Shown: positions 44,856 to 54,601, numbered from the stretch's first letter. The stretch is DNA of 64,000 nucleotides from Myxococcales bacterium (GCA_016794505.1 JAEUJZ010000109.1:18422-82421), one strand, 5' to 3'. A program made the numbers and translations. The notes: generated from the letters alone by a model not told the origin.

Positions 44856-46028
44856 ATGCTCGAAGCTCTTGCTGCTTTCGCTGGGTCGGATCGCACGCGG
44901 CTGGTACGCGAACTCGATGCCTATCAAGCTGCGGTCGTGGCATCGCGAGGGCGCGGTGACCGCGGTCTGCTTTTGCGCGCCGAAGCCGATGTGAAAGCGG
45001 CTCCGCACGAGTGTTTTGTCGAGGATGCGCAGGGTCAAGTCACGCTGTTTGCCGCCGGACGTCGCTATCACGCCGGCTGCTTTGAACAGCTGAGCCTGCG
45101 CGAGCTAAAAGCGCGAGCCCGACGGGCGCAAGCGCGCAATCGGCAGCGCTCGGGTCGCCTGCGACTGTTCATCTGCGACGGGACAGGGCCCGGCACTGAC
45201 ATCGGCGCGCTGCAGGCCTTTGCACCACCGGGCACGCTGTTTCAAGTCGCTTCGCAGTTCAACTGCCTGGAAGCGCCGGGCGCGTTCATTACCGACGTCA
45301 GCGACTATCTGCACGATCCGACGCAGGGGCCGCGCGCTTCGGTGTCGGCGTTTCCCGGCACGCTCTTGCGCCACTATGCTGCGCCCCAGGCCGATGCCGA
45401 CGCGCCGCGCTTTGTCCAGACCAGCGACGGTCCCCAGCTGAACCTGCTGGCTTCTGTCTGCGGTCCCGGCCTGGCCCGCGTACACAGCGGCTATCTGCGG
45501 CCCGACGATGTGGACGATGCCGCGGCGTTTGCCCGCGCGCTCGACGATCGCTTCGACGAGCTAGCCATTGGTTTTCACAACGATGTCCAGGTCGTCTTGG
45601 GCTGCGACTGGGACGGCGGCGTCGAGGCCAGCCCGCACCGCCGCATCGCGCAGGTCCTTACATCGACGATGGCCGCGGGAATGTATGGCGATCTTCACAG
45701 CGACGATGCCGCCATCCAGCGCAGCCTGTGGAGCCTGCAGCGCACGGCCTATCTGGGCACGCTGCTTGCGGCGGCGGCACACGGCAAAGATCAGGCGGTC
45801 TTGACGCTGATCGGCGGCGGCGTGTTCGGCAACCCGATCCCGCTCATCTTTCAGGCGATCGAGTGGTCGCTGGCGCAGGTCGCAAGCTATCTGCACCGCG
45901 ACCTGACCGTCGTGGTGAACGGCCGCAACCTCAGCGATCATGTCCAGGTCACGACCCTTGGGGCCGCGGCACAGGCGCGAAGCGGGCTGTTTCTGCGGCT
46001 GGACAAAAACGGAGCGACAATTCCCTGA
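44856..46028 (+). CDS. Macrodomain/PARG-related protein (tentative)
   Basis: 390 residues, no signal peptide. The centre and C-terminus match a pattern I associate with macrodomain-like or poly(ADP-ribose) glycohydrolase-like proteins: FQVASQFNCLEAPG, DYLHDPTQGPRASVSAFPGTLLRHY, and the late VLTLIGGGVFGNPIPLIFQAIEWSL, where macrodomains bind the phosphates of ADP-ribose through GGGVFGN-like loops. The N-terminal 100 residues are helical with an Arg-rich stretch (LKARARRAQARNRQR). A role in removing or reading ADP-ribose marks is inference. Lies 55 bases after the beta-helix lipoprotein gene but has its own candidate promoter. Confidence 0.5.
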   Translation: MLEALAAFAGSDRTRLVRELDAYQAAVVASRGRGDRGLLLRAEADVKAAPHECFVEDAQGQVTLFAAGRRYHAGCFEQLSLRELKARARRAQARNRQRSGRLRLFICDGTGPGTDIGALQAFAPPGTLFQVASQFNCLEAPGAFITDVSDYLHDPTQGPRASVSAFPGTLLRHYAAPQADADAPRFVQTSDGPQLNLLASVCGPGLARVHSGYLRPDDVDDAAAFARALDDRFDELAIGFHNDVQVVLGCDWDGGVEASPHRRIAQVLTSTMAAGMYGDLHSDDAAIQRSLWSLQRTAYLGTLLAAAAHGKDQAVLTLIGGGVFGNPIPLIFQAIEWSLAQVASYLHRDLTVVVNGRNLSDHVQVTTLGAAAQARSGLFLRLDKNGATIP

Positions 46029-46101
46029 TCGTCGGGCTGCTGCTCGACGGCGCCGGGCCTTCGACGGGGCTCTTTGAGGTACGGCGCCCTCGCGTCAGGC
46101 T

Positions 46102-46332
46102 CTATCCTTCGGGCTCGATCGCCTGCAGAAGCTGACGAACGCGATCGAGGTGGCCAGCATCGTGCTGGCTGCGCAAAAGAGCCAGCGCGGCATCGTGCAG
46201 AAGCTGTCGCGTCGCTGCGTCGGTCTCGTCTCGCTCGGCGGCTGCGATGGCGTCATACGCCGCGGTTCGATCGGGCTGCTCTGCCACTGCTTCGACCCGG
46301 TTGATAAGCCGCTCTCTCTCACTCGCTTGCAT
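46102..46332 (-). CDS. Small helical protein (76 aa), unknown
   Basis: Strong GGGGGG five bases before ATG. Almost wholly helical and charged (RERLINRVEAVAEQ, ATRQLLHDAALALLRSQHDAGHLDRVRQLLQAI), no cysteines, no signal peptide. No family recognised; it converges on the macrodomain-like gene. Confidence 0.55.
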   Translation of the reverse strand: MQASERERLINRVEAVAEQPDRTAAYDAIAAAERDETDAATRQLLHDAALALLRSQHDAGHLDRVRQLLQAIEPEG

Positions 46333-46441
46333 CGAAGTCCCCCCAGGTTGGTGGACCCATTGTATCGACGGATCGGGCGGTTCGTCTGGGTCTTGCTGCC
46401 GCCGCGAAGCCCGCGCTCGCTCGGCCCGTTGGGCAAGCGGC

Positions 46442-48643
46442 TCAGCGCGCAGCCCGCCGCCGCCGCGCAGACAGCATAAACAGGAACAACAGACCGGCTA
46501 GACCGCCGTGTGATCGGCGGGCGGATGCAGTCGATGAAAGGCTGCAGCCGATGCCGCCTCCGGCGAAGCGGATGTCGAGTGGGTCGCCGTTGAGCACGGT
46601 CAGCGTCGCGCGGTTGTTGTCGGGCTGCGGATCGCTCGCGGGAGAGCTGACCGATGCGCCAAACAAAAGCTGGCTGGCGGAAAGAGCCGGCGTCACCGTG
46701 GCGCTGAAGTCAGCCTGTTCATCGACGGACAAAAGCGATCGGCGGCAGAGCAGACCCTGCGTGCTGGCGGTGCAGTCCCAGCCGGTGGCAGAAAAGGCGA
46801 TCAGGCGCACGCCCGGCGGCAGCTCAAGCGGCACGCTCAGGCCGCCGGTCCGACTGGGGCCATGGTTGCGCACGCTGACCTGCAGCGTGAAGGGCTCAAG
46901 GCGCATGACCTGGCTGGGCATGGCCCCCAGGCGGATCGCGACATCGGCCACCGCGCACAGCGGCGCGCCGCCAAACAAGCCACTGACAGACTGAGATATT
47001 ATACCTATCTCTCCGTCGCTGGCGCCGTTGCGCGGGAACGCCAGAAGCTCAGGCGAGCGCGTACTGCCGCCCGGACCACCGCTGGCCTGCAGCGGCAAGA
47101 CCAGCCCTGGTGCCGTCGCAACAAAGCCGCCGCCGCCACCGCCGCCGGGGCCTCCTGCTTGCGCCGTCGCTGCGCTTTGATCGCCGCCGGCTCCGCCGTT
47201 GGCCTGCACGGTGATGCCTTGCACGCTGGGGATCGCAAGGACGATGCTGCCTCCGGCCCCGCCGCCGCCGCCGCCACTTTGCGTGCTGGTGGCGCTGTCG
47301 CCGCTTTGCCCATTGGCCAAGATCTGTCCGCTGCCGGCAAGCTGCGTGGCGTCGATGAGGACGAGGCCCCCCCCGCGTCCGCCGCCGCCGCTTTGATCCA
47401 TAAAGTCGTCGCCGCTGCCACCGCCGCCGCCAAGAAACAGCCGTGTCTGCGGATCGTTGGGGACGGGGCGACCGCCCAAGCCACCGCGCTCGCGCCGCAG
47501 ATCCTGACCCCAGCTTGCGCTGCCCGGAGCCACCACCGTCGGATCCTGCGCTCCGTCGGACAGCGTGTATCCGCCACGCCCGCCGCCGGCTTGGCTGGCC
47601 AGGGCCATGGCATAGCCGGGATCCAAGGGCCACGCGAAGGTGCCGCCGGTTGTGTTTTGCGGCATGACCCCCTGTCCGGTCCAGGCGGGCAAAAGCCCCC
47701 CGTTGCCGCCGCCGCCGCCGCCTGCCGCGATGCGATTGCCGCCGCCGCCGCCGTTGGCCGCAGCCCCGCGACCGTACTGGCCCAGCGTGACATAGGCGCT
47801 TGCGTCTCCGGCGATGCTCTCTCCGCGGTTGCCGCCATCTTGGGCGCTCATCGACAGATAAAAGCTGCCGACATTGGCCAGCCGCATGCTGCCGACCGAG
47901 GTCTTGCTGCCGCCGCGGAAGCCCGACGACGAGGCATCAATGCGGCCGTTTAGCACAAACGATCCCGCGACCTGCAGCGCCACGATGCCGCCGCTCTGTC
48001 CATCCCATGGCTTGGGGACGATGCTTCCGGTGGCCGAAACGGTCAGGTTGCGCAAGAGCGGCACGCGCACGACCTGGGTCTTGCCGCGCGTCTGATAGCT
48101 GTTTTTCAGACCGCCACAGCCGCTGTTTACGACCAAGCGGTTGTTGGCTGCATCGACGCTGCTGACCTCGATCAGCTCAAACAAACCAGCGCCGTTCAGA
48201 TCCAGGACCTCGCCAAAGCGAGCGCTGTTTTCGCCGCCGATCTCGGCGCCTTGCATCTGCATCAGCAGCAGCAGATCGCCGGCTGAAATCGGCTGCAGCG
48301 CGTCGAGATCTTGGCCCACGCTGCTCGACAAGGTCAGCGTGGTGTTGCCGCGGTTGGCATCGGCTCCCAGCGCGGCATAGCGGTTCAGCACGCGCCCCAT
48401 GGTGTCGACCGCCACGTCGCCGTCTTTGCCCAAGCCTTCGGCCTGCGCGCGGCTGCTGTGCTCAGGAACCGCCATATTTCCGTCGCTGCATGCAGCAGCA
48501 AAGATCCCAACACAGCCGCTGAGTAGCCACGCCCAGCGCCCGCGTAAGCGCCCCTTTTTGTGCCGACTTTCGGCGCCGCCGGCATGGCCCACATCGCGAA
48601 CAGAACACCTGGGGTCAAGGGCCCTGGCATTGTTTGTGTGCAT
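46442..48643 (-). CDS. AgmC-like Gly-rich surface lipoprotein with MYXO-CTERM-like tail
   Basis: 733 residues. A basic N-terminus and signal segment with lipobox FAAAC. First 270 residues resemble AgmC-type gliding-associated proteins (LQPISAGDLLLLMQMQGAEI, VVNSGCGG, GSFVLNGRIDASSSGFRGG). A long Gly-rich middle (GGGGGNRIAAGGGGGGNGG, QSGGGGGGAGGSIVLAIPS) probably forms beta-helix or PGII-like structure. About 600-690 is a DUF11-like Ig domain (QVSVRNHGPSRTGGLSVPLELPPGVRL). The C-terminus GCSLSS... GGLAGLLFLFMLSARRRR has the Cys, hydrophobic and Arg-cluster layout of MYXO-CTERM signals. Start not certain because the n-region is long. Divergent from the Cys-repeat gene. Confidence 0.75.
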   Translation of the reverse strand: MHTNNARALDPRCSVRDVGHAGGAESRHKKGRLRGRWAWLLSGCVGIFAAACSDGNMAVPEHSSRAQAEGLGKDGDVAVDTMGRVLNRYAALGADANRGNTTLTLSSSVGQDLDALQPISAGDLLLLMQMQGAEIGGENSARFGEVLDLNGAGLFELIEVSSVDAANNRLVVNSGCGGLKNSYQTRGKTQVVRVPLLRNLTVSATGSIVPKPWDGQSGGIVALQVAGSFVLNGRIDASSSGFRGGSKTSVGSMRLANVGSFYLSMSAQDGGNRGESIAGDASAYVTLGQYGRGAAANGGGGGNRIAAGGGGGGNGGLLPAWTGQGVMPQNTTGGTFAWPLDPGYAMALASQAGGGRGGYTLSDGAQDPTVVAPGSASWGQDLRRERGGLGGRPVPNDPQTRLFLGGGGGSGDDFMDQSGGGGRGGGLVLIDATQLAGSGQILANGQSGDSATSTQSGGGGGGAGGSIVLAIPSVQGITVQANGGAGGDQSAATAQAGGPGGGGGGGFVATAPGLVLPLQASGGPGGSTRSPELLAFPRNGASDGEIGIISQSVSGLFGGAPLCAVADVAIRLGAMPSQVMRLEPFTLQVSVRNHGPSRTGGLSVPLELPPGVRLIAFSATGWDCTASTQGLLCRRSLLSVDEQADFSATVTPALSASQLLFGASVSSPASDPQPDNNRATLTVLNGDPLDIRFAGGGIGCSLSSTASARRSHGGLAGLLFLFMLSARRRRAAR

Positions 48644-48704
48644 AGCTCTTTAGAATCGGCGCAAAAATTGATCTAGGCAAACAAGCCTGCGGCAAGGGGG
48701 GGCC

Positions 48705-50150
48705 ATGCGTTTTATGCGATCGATTCACGCTGCCTGGGGTGCGCTCTGTCTGAGCGCGATGGGACTGCTTGCGGCCTGCGACAGCACGCCGCCTGCCTGT
48801 CAACCGGCGCTGGACCCGAACGCTTGCGTCAGCGCGCCGGAGTGCTCTGGCACACGGCGCGACTGCAAGAACGGCGGGCTGGACGGCTGCGAGACCGACG
48901 TGTCTTCCGACGTACAAAACTGCGGTGCCTGCGGCAACGCCTGCCCCACGCCGGCAAGCGGGCAGGCGATCTGCGAAGACGGCGTCTGCGGCGTCGCGAC
49001 CTGCGGGGCTCGCTATCAGGACTGCAACGGCGATCCCAGCGATGGCTGCGAGACCGATACCCAGCGCAATGTCGACAACTGCGGGCGCTGCGGCACCCCG
49101 TGTTCGACGGGAGCCAACGCCAAGGCGGCCTGCAGCCTGGGCCAGTGCAAGCTAGCCTGCCAAGCCGGATACCTGGACTGCGACGGACAGCTCGAAAACG
49201 GCTGCGAGACCAACGGCGCCAGCGACATCAACCACTGCGGCAGCTGCGGCAACCGCTGCGTCTCAAGCGGCGCGGCGAACGCGGTGTGCTTGGCGGGCTC
49301 GTGCGATGTCTCAAGCTGCAGCGCGCCGTTTCTGTCCTGTCGCAGCGGCGCCACCAATGGCTGCGAGACAGACAGCAGCAACGACCTGAGCCACTGCGGC
49401 CGGTGCGGACGAGTCTGCGGCGCGGTGGCAAACGGCACGCCAGCCTGTCAGAGCAGCAACTGCGTGATCGGTGGCTGCAACGGGGGCTATGCCGACTGCA
49501 ACGGCGATCTGACCGACGGCTGCGAGACCGGAACGACCGGCAATCCAGCGCACTGCGGATCGTGCGCGCCCTGTCCGGGCTATGGCTTGCCGACGTCAGA
49601 CACAAGCTGTCAAAGCAGCACCTGCGGTCTGACCTGCCGTGCCGAGTATTACGACGTCAACCGCAATCCCAGCGACGGCTGCGAGACGCCTGATGACTTC
49701 GCGCCTGGCCACTATCAGGGCAACCCGACGGGCAAGCGCGGCAGCAAGCCGTGCGAAGACGGCGCCAGCAGCGATGCCATGTACGGCAAGATGGTGTCGG
49801 ACTCGCGCGTCCACACAAACCCGGAAATCTTCGGCTTTGTTCCGTCGGTGGGCACCGCGCCGGATTTTTGGCAGGTGACGGGCACGGGCGGCGCATTTTG
49901 CGTCAACGACATCGCCTTTACCTTCACAACGGCCGGCGGCGGCAACACGCCGTGCTACTTGTTCTCGGTCGACACCGACAAGTTCGGCGACAGCGTGATC
50001 TTGACCGGCTCGCAGAGCGGCTCGTTTTCGTACGGCGGCGTGTTCAATCCGGCGTACTCAAGCGGATCAACCCTCGTCATCACGGTGCAAAAGATCTGCT
50101 CGGTGATGACGCAGGAAGCGGTCACCTATCTGATCCAATATCACCTGTGA
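48705..50150 (+). CDS. Cysteine-rich tandem-repeat lipoprotein
   Basis: 481 residues; AAGGGGGG before ATG. Lipobox LLAAC. Five tandem repeats of about 44 residues, each with DGCET..., a short Asn/Asp stretch, then CGxCGxxC and a C-x-GxC end (GCETDVSSDVQNCGACGNAC; GCETDTQRNVDNCGRCGTPC; and so on), and a sixth partial GCETPDDF. All Cys are spaced to form disulfides, giving a stiff rod. The last 140 residues are a separate globular domain (GKMVSDSRVHTNPEIFGFVP...GAFCVNDIAFTFTTAGGGNTPCYLFSVDTD). Surface adhesin or stalk is plausible, not shown. Stop abuts the next gene's stop (TGATCA), with zero spacing. Confidence 0.82.
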   Translation: MRFMRSIHAAWGALCLSAMGLLAACDSTPPACQPALDPNACVSAPECSGTRRDCKNGGLDGCETDVSSDVQNCGACGNACPTPASGQAICEDGVCGVATCGARYQDCNGDPSDGCETDTQRNVDNCGRCGTPCSTGANAKAACSLGQCKLACQAGYLDCDGQLENGCETNGASDINHCGSCGNRCVSSGAANAVCLAGSCDVSSCSAPFLSCRSGATNGCETDSSNDLSHCGRCGRVCGAVANGTPACQSSNCVIGGCNGGYADCNGDLTDGCETGTTGNPAHCGSCAPCPGYGLPTSDTSCQSSTCGLTCRAEYYDVNRNPSDGCETPDDFAPGHYQGNPTGKRGSKPCEDGASSDAMYGKMVSDSRVHTNPEIFGFVPSVGTAPDFWQVTGTGGAFCVNDIAFTFTTAGGGNTPCYLFSVDTDKFGDSVILTGSQSGSFSYGGVFNPAYSSGSTLVITVQKICSVMTQEAVTYLIQYHL

Positions 50151-51566
50151 TCACTGCGTCACCGTCAGCATGAAGCCCCAAGGCGACAGCGAGACGGGGC
50201 CAACGGTGGCAGCCTGCCCCAGGTAGCCGCCCGCGATCACCTGGCCGTTGGGAGCCACAGCAACGCCCTTGACTTGACTGTTGTACGTCGGCCCGCCGCC
50301 GAAGCGATGGACCCAGCGCACCAAGCCTCCGGGCGCCTGCTTTAAGAAAAAGCACGGGCCGGCATCGTTGGTCGTGGTGCCAAAGCCAAAGTCGACATCG
50401 CCGTCCGCCACGCCGCCCACGACGATCTGGCCCGTGGCGTCGACCGCGATGGTGTTCGTATAGCTCGTCCGGGTCGAGGCGATGACGTACGAGGCCAGGT
50501 GTTCGCCAGCGCCGCTATAGTGCGCGGTAAACACGCCACGGCCGGTCTTCGAGGGGCGGGGGCCTCCGCCGAGATCGACGGCCAGGTTGGTGTCGCCAGC
50601 CATCCACAGCGAGCCATCGATCGCCGCGGCGACGACGGTCGTGGACGAGGGCGCGATGCGGAAGCGCTTGCTCCAGCGGGCGACGCCCTGGGGCGAAAAG
50701 CGCACCAAGAACGTGTCGACGTTGGGATCCGTGCCAACGCCGCCGTCGCCAAAGTCGATGGGATAGCCTCCGGTGCCGTTCAAAAGGACATCGCCGTCGG
50801 GCAGGAGCGAAAGCGCGCTCGCCTGGTCATAGCCGGTGAAGCCCCAGCGCTTTGAGAACAGATGCGTTCCGTTCGCCGCAAGCTGCACAAGATAGATGTC
50901 GCGGTTGCCGGCTGAGACGAGGTCGCCGCCGCCAAAGTTGATGCGGTCTTCAAAGCCTCCGGTGATGTACAGGCTGCCGTCGCTGGCGAAGGCCGCCGAG
51001 ATGCCCGCATCGACCGCGGTCGCGACCGGGCCGCCATAGGTGCGAAAGTACTTTTGGCCGCCGTTTCCGTCGTAATACGCCACGAACACGTCATGCGTGC
51101 CGGTGCCGTCGAAGCGCAGGGAATAGCCGATGACCGCGGCATTGCCGGACTTGTCGACGGCGACCTTGCGCGGCACGTCGTGATACGCGCGGCCAAAGGT
51201 ACGTGCCCACAGGCGCTGACCCACGTAATCAAACTTAATCAAGAACACATCGGTGAGGCCGCTGGATGAGACCGGGCCATCGCCGAAGTCGGCGCGCGAA
51301 AAGTTGCCGGTCACATAGATCGTGCCATCGGAAGCGACGGCCACATCGTCGATCTGCGCCGTGTACGAGCGGCCCCACAGCGGCTTGCCCTCGGCCGGAG
51401 GCAGCGCCATATCGACGGCGGGAGCCAGGTCTTCCGGCGGATTGCCGCCGTCGGGCTGAGTCGGTATCGCCAGGTCGGGCGGCGGGTCGCTGCCGGTTCC
51501 GGTTCCGGTTCCGCCTGAGTTGCACGCCAACAAAAGGGAAGTCGCGATGAAGAGTCGTCGAAGCAT
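50151..51566 (-). CDS. SBBP-repeat beta-propeller lipoprotein
   Basis: 471 residues from ATG 51566. Lipobox SLLLAC, then a Thr/Gly/Pro/Asp-rich linker to about residue 55. The rest is seven-bladed SBBP/Kelch-like repeats with a common core: DDVAVASDGTIYVTGNFSRADFGDG, KVAVDKSGNAAVIGYS, SAAFASDGSLYITGGFEDRINFGGG, ALSLLPDGDVLLNGTGGYPIDFGDG, AAAIDGSLWMAGDTNLAVDLGGG, IAVDATGQIVVGGVADGDVDFG, GVAVAPNGQVIAGG. Such propellers are ligand-binding surface proteins. Convergent with the Cys-repeat gene without any gap. Confidence 0.83.
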   Translation of the reverse strand: MLRRLFIATSLLLACNSGGTGTGTGSDPPPDLAIPTQPDGGNPPEDLAPAVDMALPPAEGKPLWGRSYTAQIDDVAVASDGTIYVTGNFSRADFGDGPVSSSGLTDVFLIKFDYVGQRLWARTFGRAYHDVPRKVAVDKSGNAAVIGYSLRFDGTGTHDVFVAYYDGNGGQKYFRTYGGPVATAVDAGISAAFASDGSLYITGGFEDRINFGGGDLVSAGNRDIYLVQLAANGTHLFSKRWGFTGYDQASALSLLPDGDVLLNGTGGYPIDFGDGGVGTDPNVDTFLVRFSPQGVARWSKRFRIAPSSTTVVAAAIDGSLWMAGDTNLAVDLGGGPRPSKTGRGVFTAHYSGAGEHLASYVIASTRTSYTNTIAVDATGQIVVGGVADGDVDFGFGTTTNDAGPCFFLKQAPGGLVRWVHRFGGGPTYNSQVKGVAVAPNGQVIAGGYLGQAATVGPVSLSPWGFMLTVTQ

Positions 51567-51655
51567 CTGTGTATTTAGCGACGCAAGCGGGCCGGCTGGC
51601 AACTAGTCAGGTGGATGAACCCGCATGCGGGCGGGCTGAAGGCAGAGACGGCCGG

Positions 51656-54007
51656 CTACTTTGCGCTGTGCAGGATGGCGCCAAACTCGCCGACCACCCA
51701 GGTGTGTCCAGCCATTGGCCACACCGCGCGCAGGTTGCCTTCAACGCCGACGCTGACCTGGGACCAGGCCGAGCCGTTCCAGTGAAGCACGGTGCCTCCG
51801 GCGCCCACCGACCACAGATCGTTGCCGGCGGTGCCGTGAATGTGCCGCAAGAGCGCGCTGGTTGGGCTGGTCACCTGCGTCCACGACGTGCCGTCGTAGT
51901 GGCCAATCACGCCGCCGGTCCCAACCACCCAGACGTCGGTCGCCGACAACGCCAAGATGCTGTAAAGGAGCGTGTTCGGCAGGCCTGTCGTGGGGACGAG
52001 AGACCAGCTATTTCCGTCGCCGCGCAGGACGGTACTGCCCGAGCCAGCCGCCCACACATTGCTGGTGCTGTTGCCAGTCACGCTGAGCAGCGCGTTGGTC
52101 GTCGGGCTTGTAAGGGGCGCCCAGGTGCCGCTGCGGCGGCGATAGGTTGTGCCGTTGGTGGCGACGGCAAAGACATCCGAGGTACCAGCCCACAAGCTGG
52201 AAAGAACCGTACCGGCTGGCGCCAAATACTCCAGGCTCCACGTCGCGCCATTCCACTTGAGCAGCGTGTTCTGGCAGGCCGCCCAGACGTTGCTGCTGTT
52301 CTGCCCGGTCACTGCGTCGCAGTCGAGCGACGTGCCAGCTACCGGTGTCCATGTGCCGCTGGTCGTGTGCAAGAGCGATCCCGAGGCTCCCACCACCCAG
52401 ACATCGTCTGCGCTGGCCGCCCAGGCATCGCGTAGCTCGTTGCGCAGGCCCGTCTGCTGGTTTTGCCACGTGCCGCCGTCTGGCAGGCGCAATAGAGCGC
52501 CGCTGTTGCCGACCGTCCACGCCTCGCCTGCGTCATCCGCCCAGACCCCGCGCAGATCCTGGTTGACGTTGCTTAGGACCTGATTCCACTTGTTGATTTC
52601 CCAGCGCAGGGTGAAGCCAGAGGCACCGACGATAAAGCCCTTGCCAGAGCTGGTCATGGCCACGTCGTAAAGCGGCACCCCGAACGGCGGCATCTGCACC
52701 TGCCAGCTTGTGCCGTTGTAGCGGACCAGGCTGCCTTCCGCCGACACCGCCCAGATATCGCTGCCGCTGCTGCCCGAGACGCCTTGCAGGTTGAGGGTGC
52801 CGATGGCGCTGGCCCACGTCCAGGCGCTGCCGTCGTAGTGCAGGGCGGCGCCGCCGCTGCCCACGGTCCACAGGTCGTTGGCCTTGGCCCCCCAGATGCC
52901 GGTCAGACTGGCCCGCGAAACCGGCGTGCCCTGGGCCGAAGCCGAAGACCATGCGCTGCCGTTCCAGTGCAGAAGAACGGTGTCCGCACCCGAGGCCCAC
53001 AAGTCATCGGCAGCCAGGCCAAAGATCGCGAGCAAGTGGCTCTGCACGCCGCTTGTGACAGGGGCCCAGGCTCCGTCGCGAAAGCGCAAGATGGTGCCAG
53101 CGTTTCCGACGGCCCAGACATCGCCGCCGGGCACACCAAAGATGCGGTTGATCGTCGCCATGGTGCCCGAGGGCGTGGCCACCCAGCTCTGCCCATCCCA
53201 GTGCAGGATGGTACCGACGGCGCCGACGCTCCACACATCGCGCTTGGATGTGCCCCAGATCTTGAGCTGCGTATTGCCGTGCAGGATGGGGTTTTCCCAG
53301 CACCACGAGCCCTGTGGGCACAGCGAGACTTGACGCTTGATAAACAGCGCCTTGACCTCGGTCGCTGCGCGCGGGCTCAAGGTGCAAACCGCGGTGCCGC
53401 TGCACGGTCCCGACCAGCCCAAAAAGTGCGAGCTGGCGTCGGGCTGTGCGGTCAGCGTGATCGACTGACCGCGGCTGTAATACGCACTGCACAGGCTGCC
53501 ACAGTTGATGCCGCCGGCTGGTCCCTGCACGACGCCGCTGCCGGCTCCGGTCTTGGTGACGCGGACTTCGCACTGCGGGCTGGGCAAGGCGGTTAGCTGC
53601 ACGGATAGCGCGTATTCCATGCCACCGTCGACGCCAAGCTCGCCCTTGCCGCGAGCCAGGGTGCAGCCGCTGGCATCGCGCGCTTCGATCGAGACCTGCA
53701 GCGTGCCGCGACGATCCTTGGGAATGCGAATGCCAAAGCGCGACAGCTCTTGCGTGAAGTCCATCGCCAGACTCGCCGCTTTTCCGTCGAGTGTGGCCTC
53801 GACATGCAGCAGCTTCGTCTCGGCGGGTACATCGATCACATCGACCACCACCAAGGTCTGATCGTACGAGCAGGCGAAAAATCCCAGGCTCAGCGCCGAC
53901 ACGAAAAGCAGCCACGGCACAAGCGACAACACGGAACGAAACGAATGCCCGCCCTCTGCGCGCACGCGGGCAGCGAGCGAGGGAACAGGGATGCGGCGCG
54001 TCGACAT
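51656..54007 (-). CDS. YCF48-like/W-repeat propeller lipoprotein
   Basis: 783 residues; GAGAGG six bases before ATG 54007. Signal with lipobox LGFFAC. About 40-180 an Ig-like domain (VVDVIDVPAETKLLHVEATLDGK); about 175-250 a Cys-containing 'divergent InlB B-repeat' type segment (ITLTAQPDASSHFLGWSGPCSGTAVCTLSPRAATEVKALF). The remainder is twelve or more repeats of about 40 residues each containing DVWAVGNAGTILRF- or DLWSVGAGGTVLHWNGSAW-type cores, a propeller-like array. Outer-surface protein of unknown ligand. Followed by the TPR gene twelve bases upstream on the same strand. Confidence 0.8.
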   Translation of the reverse strand: MSTRRIPVPSLAARVRAEGGHSFRSVLSLVPWLLFVSALSLGFFACSYDQTLVVVDVIDVPAETKLLHVEATLDGKAASLAMDFTQELSRFGIRIPKDRRGTLQVSIEARDASGCTLARGKGELGVDGGMEYALSVQLTALPSPQCEVRVTKTGAGSGVVQGPAGGINCGSLCSAYYSRGQSITLTAQPDASSHFLGWSGPCSGTAVCTLSPRAATEVKALFIKRQVSLCPQGSWCWENPILHGNTQLKIWGTSKRDVWSVGAVGTILHWDGQSWVATPSGTMATINRIFGVPGGDVWAVGNAGTILRFRDGAWAPVTSGVQSHLLAIFGLAADDLWASGADTVLLHWNGSAWSSASAQGTPVSRASLTGIWGAKANDLWTVGSGGAALHYDGSAWTWASAIGTLNLQGVSGSSGSDIWAVSAEGSLVRYNGTSWQVQMPPFGVPLYDVAMTSSGKGFIVGASGFTLRWEINKWNQVLSNVNQDLRGVWADDAGEAWTVGNSGALLRLPDGGTWQNQQTGLRNELRDAWAASADDVWVVGASGSLLHTTSGTWTPVAGTSLDCDAVTGQNSSNVWAACQNTLLKWNGATWSLEYLAPAGTVLSSLWAGTSDVFAVATNGTTYRRRSGTWAPLTSPTTNALLSVTGNSTSNVWAAGSGSTVLRGDGNSWSLVPTTGLPNTLLYSILALSATDVWVVGTGGVIGHYDGTSWTQVTSPTSALLRHIHGTAGNDLWSVGAGGTVLHWNGSAWSQVSVGVEGNLRAVWPMAGHTWVVGEFGAILHSAK

Positions 54008-54018
54008 GATCGGCCTCT

Positions 54019-54601
54019 CTAAAACATGGGGTCGTAGTAGTTGGTAAGGACCGTCTGTCGCGGTCGCAGGCCGACCGCAAGTCCAATGCCCAGCCCAGTC
54101 AGAACCGCGGCGCCACCGATGGCGGTCCAGAACCACCACGTGCGATACACGGGCTTCTTTTCTGGCGGGGCGGGCGGCGGCGGCGGCGGCGGCAGAGCGG
54201 TGAGGGCGGCAGCCGCGGCCTGCTTTTGGCGCTGCTGCTCGCGTAGCTCAACCAGATACCCTTCGACCGCGGTGCGGCGCTCGGGCTCGATGGTCGGCTC
54301 GCGCTTGAGGTACTCATCGAAGAAGTCGATGGCATCCTGCAAGTGACCCAGCTTGCGATGCGCCGTGCCCAGGTTGTAAAGCAAGCGCGGCGCCTGGGTG
54401 AGGCGATACGCCGCCTCAAAGGACACAACCGCCTCGGCATAGCGCTCGGCTTTGTACTGGGCCACACCGCGGCGATATAGCTCCTCGCCATCGGCTTCGA
54501 GCTTGGCATCGGCCTTCGGGGCTGGCTTGACAGGTCCCTGAGCGGCGGCAGGCGCCACCCAACGACTGCACAAAAGAAGCAGCGCCGCCAACACCAGGCG
54601 G

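Noticed and set aside
46862..47953. 363-codon plus-strand open frame
   Set aside because: Antisense to the Gly-rich coding repeats of the AgmC-like gene; Ala runs are the complement of Gly codons.
48850..49700. Regular repeats in the Cys-rich gene considered as a CRISPR-like array
   Set aside because: They are coding repeats in frame with varying sequence between copies; no uniform direct repeat with unique spacers.
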